DNA of 64,000 nucleotides from Sipunculus nudus (Eukaryota > Annelida > Sipuncula > Golfingiida > Sipunculidae). Under the pieces are notes generated by a model. That model did not search any database. It was not told where the DNA came from and saw only the letters and a program-made list of their open reading frames with translations. Positions 48,651-57,905 of the stretch are shown piece after piece. Made by a program: the position numbers and the translations under genes. Numbering within the stretch: position 1 is the first letter of the stretch; every line of letters begins with the position of its first letter. The DNA lies in NCBI GenBank assembly GCA_026874595.1, contig CM049306.1:9755019-9819018 (forward strand). Reading direction: 5' to 3'.

Positions 48651-48962
48651 AGAATAAACCATGGTCTTACCTAAATATGAAAATACTGACATGAAACTAT
48701 ATATCTCACGATTCATGGAGCATAATATTAGAATAAACAGAGTCCATTGGGTGTGCAAGCACACTATGAGATAACATGAAATAAGTGTCCACGAGGTGCG
48801 TGTTGTATATATAATAAAACAAGATCTCACCGTGTTATACGGAACTGAAAGAGTCCACAAGGTTTCGTTGTAGAACTGAAAGAGTCCACGGGTTAAAAGG
48901 AATTTAAGGAATAACTTACGCCTGAATTCACTTATGCTCAATGTAACTTATATTTACTGCGA

Positions 48963-51900
48963 TTAAGTCATCTGAAAGTCTGCAAAATGTTTCGGCATCT
49001 GTCTCGACCTCCGAGGACGCATCATGGGTGCGGGTGATGTCATCAGCATTCCATCAGGACACTCGGGATGCTCTGTTGACCGTGCATGATCATTTGCAGT
49101 CTCGACATCTGAGGTTAGGGGTTCTGTCTCCCCTTGTTGGATGAACTTTTTCATCACACTAATATTGCGATGGCGGTGTACACCATCCTGGTTTTGTACC
49201 ACAGCACTGTTCCCCCATCTACTAATTACCTCATACGGTTCTTGTTCATACGGAGTGCTTAGCTTATCTTGTTTCTTTTGTTGTAGCAACACTTTGTCTC
49301 CTTCTTTAATGTCACATTCTGACGCTCCCCTCCTTATGTCACCGAAAAGTTTGCCACGCATTTTCATTTCATTGTCCCTGTCTCTCAGTTTTATATCAAA
49401 CTCTACCTCTCTGATTTCTGGCAGTTTGGTTCTTACAGTACGATTATAGAGTACATCTGCGGGACACATCCCAGTTGTCGAATGTGGAGTCGTTTTATAT
49501 GAAAACAGAAAACTCTTGAGAGCACTCTTAAAGTCCTTACCCTCTGCTTGACAGGTGCGGAGAAACTTGAGAATCGATTTATTCACAACTCGACCCCTCC
49601 ATTCGCTTGGGGCCACTCGGGTGTCACACGTCTATGCTCTATACCAAGACCACTCAAATATTCTTCGAACTCCTGAGACACGAACTGTGGTCCATTATCA
49701 GTTGTAAGAGTAACAGGCAACATGTGGGTCGCAAAAATGTCATCCATCGCATCAATGAGTTTTCCAGTAGTGATCTCTTTCATGATGTGAACTTCAAAGA
49801 AACGGCTATAGTAGTCAACAACTACTAACAGGTTATGTCCGTAAGGCAATGGACCCATAAAATCAGCACTCAAATCTTGCCAACGTCCTGGAGGCATTTC
49901 TGTTCGGGTCATGGGTTCAGGTTTGTTTTGTTTTGTCACGACTTGACAACTGTAGCACGACTTGCACAACTTCTCAGCTTGTGCATCAATAGTAGGCCAC
50001 CAAACTTTGGTCCTCAGTTTTTGTTTGGTTTTCACTATACCTGTATGTCCCTCATGTGCAATACTTAAAACACGGTCTTGTAACACTTTGGGGATAACTA
50101 AGCGACTTCCCCTGAGAACACAGTCTCCAATAACGCACAGTTCATTTCTGACATACAGAAATCGCTTGTCACTGATATTTGACCAATCTCCGGATTCGAT
50201 ACACTGACATAGCTCGCATATCATCGGATCTTCGCGTGAAGCATCTTTCACTTCTTTAACTGTAACTGCTCTGAGCACGGCTTCGTGAGCCACAAACTGA
50301 ACATGTTCTTCTGCGATGGTACTGTATATGGACGGTCTAGCACCTGGCCTAGACTCGAGCAAACGCGATAGCGGATCAGCAATATTTCCTCTACCTGGCG
50401 CGTATCTGATATTGAATGTGAATGGTAGCATGTGTAATAGCCATCTCTCCATTCGCGCGGACGGCTTGCCATTCGGTGAGAATATTACCTCGAGTGGTTT
50501 GTGATCGGTAACCAGATCAAACTCTGTTCCTAGCAGATACAACTTAAACCGTTCACAAGCCCAAACCAGAGCTAAAGCCTCCTTTTCAGTTTTTGAGTAT
50601 CGTCTCTCTATATTAGTCAGGCTGTAGCTGGCATAGCAAATCACTCTATGCTGCTCTTGCTGCTCTTGAAGCAAAACTGCACCTAGTCCTACTGGACTCG
50701 CGTCGGCGATAACGGTAGTTTTACATCCAAGTTTGAAGTAGGCCAACGTCTCGGCTCTAGTGACATGTGCCTTGACCTCCTTGAATGCTGCCTTCTGCTC
50801 TTTACCGAACTAAACGGAACGTTCTTTCACGTCACTCTCCAAAGCGGCTCAGCTTTAGTCACGAGATCTGGTATGTAATCAGACAGGAAGTTGACTAAAC
50901 CCATAAAACTCTTCACTTCCTGGGCACTCACAGGTTCTCTGAAGTCTTTCACAGCTTGTAACTTGTCTGCATCAGGACCAATTCCTTTTGCCGACAACAC
51001 ATGGCCCGCGAACACAAGTTTAGTCATGCGAAACATACAATTGGTTGTAATTGAGAGTCAGACCGACTTCCGACAAACGCTTCAGAACTTTATCTAAACG
51101 GATGTCATGTTCCTCATAAGAACCACCATGAACGATAATATCGTCCGACATGTTGCTAACTCCCTCGCATCCTTGGAGAACTTCCTGAATAGTTCGTTGG
51201 TACATTTCTGGTGCGCAACTGATTCCGAACATCAGTCATTTGTACCTAAACAGTCCTTTATGTGTCGCGAATGTGGTGATTTCTCGCGCATTATCAGTGA
51301 GCTCCAGCTGGTGATAACCGCTCTTTAAGTCAAGTTTACTGAAGACACAGCCGTTGTTGACATCTTGTAAAATTTCATCAATAGTCTTTATTGGGAACCT
51401 ATCCCTGACCACAGCTTCATTCACTTTCTTCATATCAACACAGATTCGAACTATCCCATCTGCTTTGGGTACTGTCACGATTGGGCTAACCCAGCGAGTA
51501 GCACCTTTAACAGGCTCAATAATGTCCTTATCTAACAAATCTTGAAGATTCTGTTTAGTTTTCTCTCTGTGTCGAAACGGTGGTCTACGATATTTCTGAG
51601 CCACTGGTTTAACTTCAGGATCAATATACACATCTATTTGCCGGTCATTCAGCTTTCCTATACCCTTAAACAGTTCAGGATACTTTGTTCGAACGTCCTC
51701 ACTGCACGTGATAACATTGACACATTCTGGGAGGTTAATGGTCAAAATTCCAAGTTCCATAGCCGTAGCTTTGCATAACAAGGAGTCACCTTCTCCTTCA
51801 ACAACTATCAACTCACTAGTAACCTGTTTCCCAGGGACGTTGAATGACGTTTTGTAAGTTCCAACAACCGGTAAAGGTGTTTTACTCATGTATGGAAACA

Positions 51901-52153
51901 AGTGTTTACGCGTTTTAGACGGCTCGAGGGGAACATCCTTGTCCCTCAACCTGTTCCAAGCTTTCATGTCAATTATGTTGTTAGTTGCACCGGAGTCAAC
52001 CAACATGTCTACACTAACGCCACCTATACTGACACTGACATGCTCTCCTTGTTTCGAGTTCACTGTAAACATGTGTTCATCTTGTTCACTATCTGAACTG
52101 TTGCTTTGCTGTTCTTGTGTATAATTAACAGATTGTCTCTTACTGTTTGGCAA
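48963..52153 (-). pseudogene. pol: pol (protease, RT, RNase H, integrase), broken
   Basis: Protease: LVDSGATNN near 51990. RT: starts about 51670, first catalytic Asp in FSKLDLKSGYHQ, then TGA at 51236-51238, then SNMSDDIIVHG. A one-base insertion near 51037-51045 shifts the frame; TGA at 50827-50829 and a one-base deletion near 50810 follow, and the original frame returns. RNase H: ADAS, KTEKEA, TDHKPL and NIADPLSR. Integrase: HEGHTG...CYSC zinc finger, then Asp in SADFMGPL, Asp in TTDNGPQF and Glu in GGVE, with exactly 35 residues between the last two. A one-base deletion directly after this Glu (about 49586) moves the C-terminal domain (GPY/F-like PYEQEPYEV, ending at 48963) into another frame. 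Catalytic residues remain readable, so decay is recent. Confidence 0.95.
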
Positions 52154-54388
52154 CGGTTTCCTAAACCCGGGTCTAGGTTTTGTTCTGCACCTTGCAGCAA
52201 AATGTCCAACATTGCCACACTTATTACAGGTTTTCTTTCACGCAGGACATTTCTCAACCTTCCTAGTGTGACCTTCATAGCCAAGGTTAAAACACACAAC
52301 AGTCTTTGCAGCCTGTGCACCACGCGGTTTAAATCCTGACCTACGGCGGGTATTTGAAGTAGCATTTACAGACCTATTGTCCACCCTGTTAATACTGACT
52401 GTACTGTTACTAGCACTACTTGACATACCATAAAATCTCCACTTAAAACCTCACTTCCGATTAAAACCGCACCCAGACTTCACCGAAATTCAATGTGAGA
52501 CACCCCGAGGGGCTCAAATACTAAGAACCCCCCTTTAAAACCGCACCAACTTTCGCTACGGAATGATTTGACAAAAGACACAATCAAGCTATCATCTAGA
52601 AATGAACACGCGTTGGTTGCGACTCGGCCATTCCTGTCCACATTAAAATTCCTTGGGCATTTTATTTAAACACATCATAACACTTTTTGGAAGGGTCACT
52701 CAAGCATGAAGTTTGGGAAGAGGTAAGGGCCGGTGAACCTCTGCCTGTTTATACAGATTTTATATTCCGTGCCGTATTCTTGTTTGCTACTGATTTGTCA
52801 TTATATTTTGGAAAAAATATTCTGCTGATCAATTTCAAGTCACTGTATATTTTAATTCAAAAAGTAATATTTTGAAATCTTAATTTTTGATGAAAATTCC
52901 ATTTTCCGGAATTACTCGGAAGATTCAAATCATTTTCGTACCGGTTACTTCGGTATTATCATCGTCACATCGTACGTTGACATCGCTCCATGTCACTGGT
53001 GCGTTTGAAAACATCGCTGGTCAACTTAACTAAATATCAAAGTAACTGAAGTTACCCTCTCGAGATACGCACGTATAGGAAACATGACGCTTGAAAACGA
53101 GTGATTTTAAGGTAAAATTAAAGTGGCCAGTCGGGGTAAGCAACTTTTTTTCCTGAAGAAAGTTTCCGTGTAGGGAGCCATTTTGTCAAGGCAGTGTTCG
53201 CGCAAGGCACGCTGGGACGAAATAGGTGGCTGTTCTGTTTACCACCCACCGCGTACAGCCGTTCAAAATATTCTTAGCAGAATACCGGTGCGTTTCAGCA
53301 CATGGCCGCACTCAAACTTGATTTTAAAACGATCGTCTGCCATTGTGTGACTCTTTACAATGTCAACTTTATATTCATTTCACGTTTTAAACAAATAATC
53401 ATTGCTAAATAATGCCGCAAATTGGTTTAAAGTAGGCTTTTATTTAAATTTTGCTTGACCATGCCCAACGAAGTGGGCCGCTGTTTGTTACAGCAGAATT
53501 GTTGTAAACGTATTATTTGGTGACAATTACCAAGATTTTATAACAAGATATATACCACACGAAAACTAATCAGCAATATTTAATTTATAACTAACAAATA
53601 ATCGTAAATAATACATTTACACACGGCTCCCATGCATGCGAGACTGCTGCTAAGAACGGCCTTCGAAAGTTGCAATATTATCGCCCACTCGCCGGCCTAA
53701 AAACGTCTTTCAGGAAGATATTCAGGAAACTCTTCTAGTATAAACCGCACAGTGCTTTCAGGAAATCAACCTGATTTTAAGATTTTGAATTTCTTGATTA
53801 AACCGCGGTTTTAAGTGGAGATTTTACGGTACTTCTCATCTGTGCATCTGTTGGCTCAACAGATCTGGCAATTGTCTGCAAATTATCTAGGGTCAAGTCA
53901 GCTCCCCTGCGAAGCAGCTCTCTCCTGACATGAGCCGATTTACAGCCCTGAATGGCCTGGTCGCGAATTTGCTCCTCCTGATCAGTAAATTTACAAAACT
54001 GGGCTTTCTCTGATAGTCTTACAATGTACTGATCAACGGATTCATCATCAGCCTGTTTTATCTGGCGAAACAAATGTCTCTCATAGGTAACGTTAATTTG
54101 GGGCTGAAAATGTTCCGATAAAAGTCTTACCAGCCTCTGATAGTTATTCTCATTCTCACGTGGTGGGCCACCCTTCCGGTCTACAATATCCCATACATCT
54201 TGAACACGCTCACCTGCATTGTGCAACAACAAATCTTGTAGCTGACCAACGTCTGTTACACCTTCTCCTCCAGCGTAACGTTTAAATCCACAGATCCACT
54301 TTGTCCAACGTATACCCACTGTCGTAGGGTCTTTATCTGGGTCGAAGTCCGGCATGCCTTTGCCGTTAGAAACTTTAACAGGCGCCAT
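52154..54388 (-). pseudogene. gag: gag (capsid and nucleocapsid), split by a DNA transposon
   Basis: The start is placed at the ATG at 54388 (MAPVKVSNGKG). The open frame extends 136 codons further upstream, but into the leader and LTR. The first about 185 residues are a Retrotrans_gag-type capsid, recognised by FRQIKQADDESVDQYIVRL and EEQIRDQAIQGCKS. The frame is then split at a TA by the element at 52428-53829 and resumes in frame at 52427. The nucleocapsid follows: the first zinc knuckle is CFNLGYEGH...C, in which the second cysteine is replaced by leucine. An in-frame TGA (52238-52240) follows, and then an intact CX2CX4HX4C knuckle CNKCGNVGHFAARC. There is no stop between gag and pol other than this lesion. 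Confidence 0.9.
52428..53829. mobile_element. 1402-bp non-autonomous TIR DNA transposon in gag
   Basis: The 23-bp ends at 52428-52450 and 53807-53829 are inverted repeats with one mismatch, beginning CC(A/G)TAAAATCTCCAC. TA at 52426-52427 and 53830-53831 is the target duplication. Removing the element and one TA leaves gag in frame. Internally, subterminal words TTAAAACCGCACC occur at 52461 and 52532, with related AAACCGCAC and TTAAACCGCG near the other end. The longest frame is 62 codons with no domain, so it needs a transposase supplied in trans. TA targets are typical of Tc1/mariner-type elements, but the CC-start TIR is not one I recognise. Confidence 0.9.
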
Positions 54389-54700
54389 GTTGTCGCTCTC
54401 CGTCAGCGTGATGAGCGATAATGAAATACAAGTCACTAGAACTATGAGCGATAATCCAATTACTGTGCCGTATCTTTTAAAACGTTTATCTGATGGGCTA
54501 AAATGTCTAAACTGAGCACAACTGACCTGTTTGTGCAATACACGGGCACAAAACGCAAGGAAAGTCCGCAGGAGCAGGCCCACGCGGATCATGAAACAGC
54601 ACACCAAGTGGTCACACGAAAAATCCAATAAAATATCCAAAAGTTCACAAAAGTCCATGGTTTTACCCACATCAAACGAATCTCCAGGAATTTCTGTAAA
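54389..54700 (-). other. leader between primer binding site and gag
   Basis: The minus strand is open in the gag frame through this whole 312-base leader and into the LTR, with an ATG at 54658. The predicted peptide is hydrophobic and cysteine-rich with no known domain. It could be an N-terminal Gag extension or simply an untranslated leader that lacks stops. The latter is more likely because typical Gag homology begins at MAPVK. Confidence 0.4.
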
Positions 54701-54716
54701 TCCGGACTCGTCGCCA
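54701..54716 (-). other. primer binding site
   Basis: Two bases inside the 5' LTR edge the minus strand reads TGGCGACGAGTCCGGA. TGG would pair with the CCA end of a tRNA. The first ten bases fit the 3' end I expect for a metazoan serine tRNA with acceptor GACGAG; the fit then weakens. The tRNA identity is inference. Confidence 0.7.
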
Positions 54717-54718
54717 CT

Positions 54719-54889
54719 TTTACAGTCCGCCTTACACAGCAGGATGATCGAGGATGAAACACCGTGATTTAACACAAACTTTATTACAGCCACCATTAGC
54801 CATAGACCTCTATATCCAGTACGTCACATCCGGTCCTTATATTAGGTAGTGACCACTGCCAACACCTTCGCACACGGCGATACACTACA
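54719..54889 (-). repeat. 5' LTR of the Gypsy element
   Basis: Read on the minus strand it begins TGTAGTGTATCGCC and ends GGCGGACTGTAAA. It is 171 bp, short for a Gypsy LTR. It contains TTTATTA and AATAAAGTTTGTG-type text that could include a polyadenylation signal (AATAAA on the minus strand near 54780). It differs from the other LTR at five positions. Confidence 0.95.
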
Positions 54890-55153
54890 GTCACAGGACT
54901 GTCATTCTGAAAAATTTCTTTCAAAATATCCTTATAGACAAATTCAACTGAGCGTTGAGACCCATGGGTCCCTAGTTGTGTTGCGTGCACCCATGCCAGA
55001 ATTTCAGCAGTGATGTTTGTGTAATTGTTTCTTATTCAAAATGTTTAGTAACTGCATTGTTCATATACATGAGAAGTCATGGTCCAGCATTAAAGCATTA
55101 TACCTGGTGTATTTCCCAATGCACAGGTTCGCATTAGGCCTGTAGGCCTTGTT

Positions 55154-57609
55154 AAAATCCTGCGGAATATCCACATTGAAATTGTAATCTCTAACAGGAG
55201 CAAATAATTAAGACAGTCCTTTCTCAAAGTCCATCATTAATAAAAAAAATTCAAATGATGTGAAACAACACAAGGACAAACATTACAGAATTTTTGAGAA
55301 CTATAAAAAAGTGATTTGAATACCTGATATGAATGATTGTTCAATCATAAATTCTTTTTTTACAACATTTTTTTTTATTTTATATTACATCCACAATACA
55401 CAACACTTCACAATCAAACCCTGTATCTTTACTAATAAGTTGATATAGCAAGGAGACTTTGCTATGAGAAAGCAAATATCCTATTTGCCAGGGCCTGTTA
55501 TAGAAAAACCCAAGCATGTTTTTATCCCCGCTTAGACATAAATTATTCTACAGGAAAATCCAACCATGAAGAAAGCTTAATGACATGGCAATGGGTATTA
55601 AACTGCCGTGATCTTACAACCTATGTACCTTAATGAGGAGCCAGAGTCGTTGCTCTTGGTGGGTGACTAAACATAACGAGAAAGAAATAGTCACGTGTGA
55701 CCTGGTTAATAGTCAGGACGGACTATACAGACTTGTCTGTAAGCCATCCCTTAATGTTCATGCTGTTTAATGTACAGGTTTCATGTGTGCTCCTTAAACA
55801 CAGGAAGGCCAGGTCTCATGAGCTGTTGGCTGATGTATCACTGATTTTGACATTTTTAAGGTTACATTGCATAACAATAGAGATAACAGCTGTATGAATA
55901 CTTGGTAAATCGTTACAGTGCTGATTTTCCGCTGTTTTACAACAGTGTATGGCCATTTAAAAATATGTAAAAGAAAAAAATGCAATTTTTTTTGTTGCAA
56001 AAAAATATAGAAAAAGGATAATTTGTTCATTACCCGTATTATATGTTTCTTTCCCTGCAAGCAGTTTAATTTTCAGATTGATAAATTTAATGACGTACAC
56101 AGCTTTATTAGTATGTCAGTATTATACCTCAACTGATGCAGTGTTTCCGTCTGAGTCTCTGTTAATCATTGACCAGTGCACATATTCAAGCTTTCCTAAC
56201 AGCCTAGCTTTCCAGCAAGTACCATTGATATATATTACATTTTTTATTGAAATGCCTTGTGCACAACAAATTGGGATGTTTACACTTCATTTTCCTGCAT
56301 GTGCACCGCTGGCTCTTGAAATAATAACTTAACTATTACTTCTTCATCTTGAGATATTTTATCTGAATGCATATACACAGATATAACTTATATGCTTCTT
56401 GTCCATAGGCAAATAAACAACCAGACAGAAAAAAAATAGAATGAAAAACAGAAATGTGACCTCAAATCTAGGATATTAAGGATACAAATACAGATTTATA
56501 AACTTCAGTGCATGCATATACCCATATACAGTGAAGCCTCAAAATTGCATTCACAAACAGGACTTCAAAGAGAGGTCTTCTAAGGGAGGTCTGGTATAAA
56601 GAGCAACAAAGAAATGAGACTGAAAAAGTTGTAGTTATTTTGAGGTGGTGGCTAAACTGAGGTGGTCGTTAGATTGGGTTACTGCATAACTTATGTGTTT
56701 CTTATTGATATTGGGAAATAAACAACCAAACAGAAAAAAAGAGAAGGAAAACAGACACAAATGGAAATGTGATAAAACAGATAAAACAGATATTTAAGGA
56801 TGGAAATACAGATTTTTAAATTCCCTACATGCAGACAGATGCTTTTATTTCTACACAATGTGGGAGTCTATTCAGTTATTTGATGTACAATTGCATCTGA
56901 CAGCTGTGAATGAGCTAGAACATAGTTGTTCATGCTGTGAGCTCCAGGCAGGTTAATCAATGTTAGAACCTACACCTGTACATGATGGTACCAGTATACA
57001 CCTGTGTTATACACCTCCATGCTAGGATCATTACAGCAGTCAACACCATCTCATTGTATTATGTGTAATAAACCTACACATTGTAACAGTGATAGCAGAC
57101 AGCTGGTATCAATTGACACCTGTATTCTCCAGGCTATGGCAATAAATCAGTAACTGTTATGATCTTTAGGTAACATTATAGCTTATTCACCCATTGATTA
57201 GTTTAGTTGTCTCTAAATAATACCAGGAAATGTTTTGTGAAGTATATAGTGTTTGGTTGTGAATGAGTATTTATAATTAATACCCAATTTATAAGACAGT
57301 GTCTCTCATAAAGCTAACATTTGAAATAATTTAGAAGTCAGTAACATTTTATGATTTATAATTTGTTCAGAAAGCCTTTTTTTCATTTCAGTCAATTTCA
57401 TTACAAAATTCTGTGAGTAATAATCTGTTTGCAAAAGTGTCTGCTTTTACAGAAGTCCTGCATTGAGGGGTTTCAGTAAGTCTGAATTCTTTACATTGCT
57501 ATGGGTGTATAAAATACAGTGTGGAATTTTACCCCTATATCTTTGAAATGTGATCTGTTTGTAGTCTTTTTGTTAGTGGTAACCACTTCAACTTTTTTTG
57601 GGGGGGGGG
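55154..57609. other. unassigned stretch
   Basis: Overlapping plus and minus frames at 55697-56060 lack domains. Near 56530-56670 words such as GGACTTCAAAGAGAGGTC and GAGGTGGTGGCTAAACTGAG hint at a small decayed MITE-type repeat. No gene recognised. Confidence 0.4.
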
Positions 57610-57905
57610 AGGGGGGGTTTTAGCACATGCTTCCTCTCATTTTATACCCGGTGCATCCTGCACATGTTGGTCCTGGGTGTGTAATCATCCACATTGCTGG
57701 GTCATACCACTGCATAAGGAACCCTGAAAGGCACATTTGTTTGTAAGTAAAACATGGCCTTTGGGCATGGCCTTCCCATTAAGCCTGCAGAGCACTCACC
57801 CCGGTTTGGATCGAGCCAACTGTGGAAAATCTTACCACCTCGGCTGAGGTTCAAATACCTTATCTAGCAGCTTATCGGTGGTGTGCTTTACCCATAGACC
57901 ACAGA
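57610..57905 (-). mobile_element. SINE-like dispersed repeat, minus copy
   Basis: It is the reverse-oriented partner of 8235-8495. On the minus strand it starts near 57905 with a tRNA-like segment (GTGGTCTATGGGTAAAGC as A-box region, then a B-box-like GGTATTTGAACC). The shared body continues to GAGAGGAAGCATGTGC. The 3' end abuts a poly-C/poly-G run at 57600-57617. No target duplication could be fixed. Confidence 0.6.

Larger units (their letters stand above)
48464..54889 (-). mobile_element. Ty3/Gypsy LTR retrotransposon, degenerate
   Basis: Two 171-bp LTRs flank a minus-strand gag-pol in the Ty3/Gypsy order (protease, RT, RNase H, integrase). GTCAC at 48459-48463 and 54890-54894 is a 5-bp target duplication. 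Five differences separate the LTRs (about 3 percent), so insertion was fairly recent on the scale of the region. The total is 6426 bp, or about 5 kb without the nested DNA element. Three in-frame TGA codons and three single-base indels make it non-autonomous. Motif spelling (SDDIIVHG, WWPTID, PEWPQANG) recalls metazoan elements often labelled K02A2.6-like; this is from memory. No envelope-like gene or chromodomain is visible. Confidence 0.97.
47780..54930 (+). repeat. family D-type sequence, split by the Gypsy element
   Basis: GGATGCCCTGTACTAATCAC and GTCTGTCTGTCTGTC mark a D head. Units with GGTCATAGGTCAAAGGTCAA and TTTAAAAAGAT(G/T)(G/T)T follow to 48463. After the retrotransposon the text resumes with GTCACAGGACTG. 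The D/A right boundary is unclear, and D may have become part of an A core by recombination instead of by insertion. Confidence 0.55.
47333..54976 (+). mobile_element. family A element inserted in F and itself interrupted
   Basis: The head TTTTTAGCTCAGCTGACTGT is followed by GTCGTCCGTCTGGACGTCC. The A core (ACATCCAGGGAGGTCAAT, TTGAGCTATGGGGCT, GATACAAAACCTCCATTATC) runs to about 47780. The tail CAACTGAGCGTTGAGACCCA then TGGGTCCCTAGTT ends at about 54976. Between them lie D-type sequence and the Gypsy element. Confidence 0.75.
45152..55153 (+). mobile_element. family F repeat element, host of the nested stack
   Basis: The head begins TTGTTAGCGAACCTGTGAGC and contains GCGAACCTGTG at 45158-45168. 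The tail contains its exact reverse complement CACAGGTTCGC at 55122-55132, then AGGCCTGTAGGCCTTGTT. Core units repeat CCAAATTGT(C/T)CAATATTT and GGTG(G/C)(A/C)GCCACCT. The element is interrupted after CAATCATTTT at 47332 and resumes at about 54977 with GTGTTGCGTGCACCCATGCC. The F copy at 17035-17080 is continuous across this point. Confidence 0.8.

Noticed and set aside
52238-52240. TGA in gag as a programmed readthrough site
   Set aside because: It falls between the two zinc knuckles, not at a gag/pol boundary, and two more TGA codons occur in RT and before RNase H. Mutation is the simpler explanation.
49141-52339. plus-strand frames opposite gag-pol
   Set aside because: They are antisense shadows of the retrotransposon coding strand and lack domains of their own.
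52060-52365. 101-codon minus frame overlapping the gag nucleocapsid
   Set aside because: The zinc knuckles and protease read in a different frame that continues on both sides of the TGA lesion; this frame is an alternative-frame shadow.
54389-54796. 136-codon upstream extension of Gag
   Set aside because: It begins inside the LTR and covers the leader. Typical Gag sequence starts at 54388, so the upstream openness is treated as incidental.
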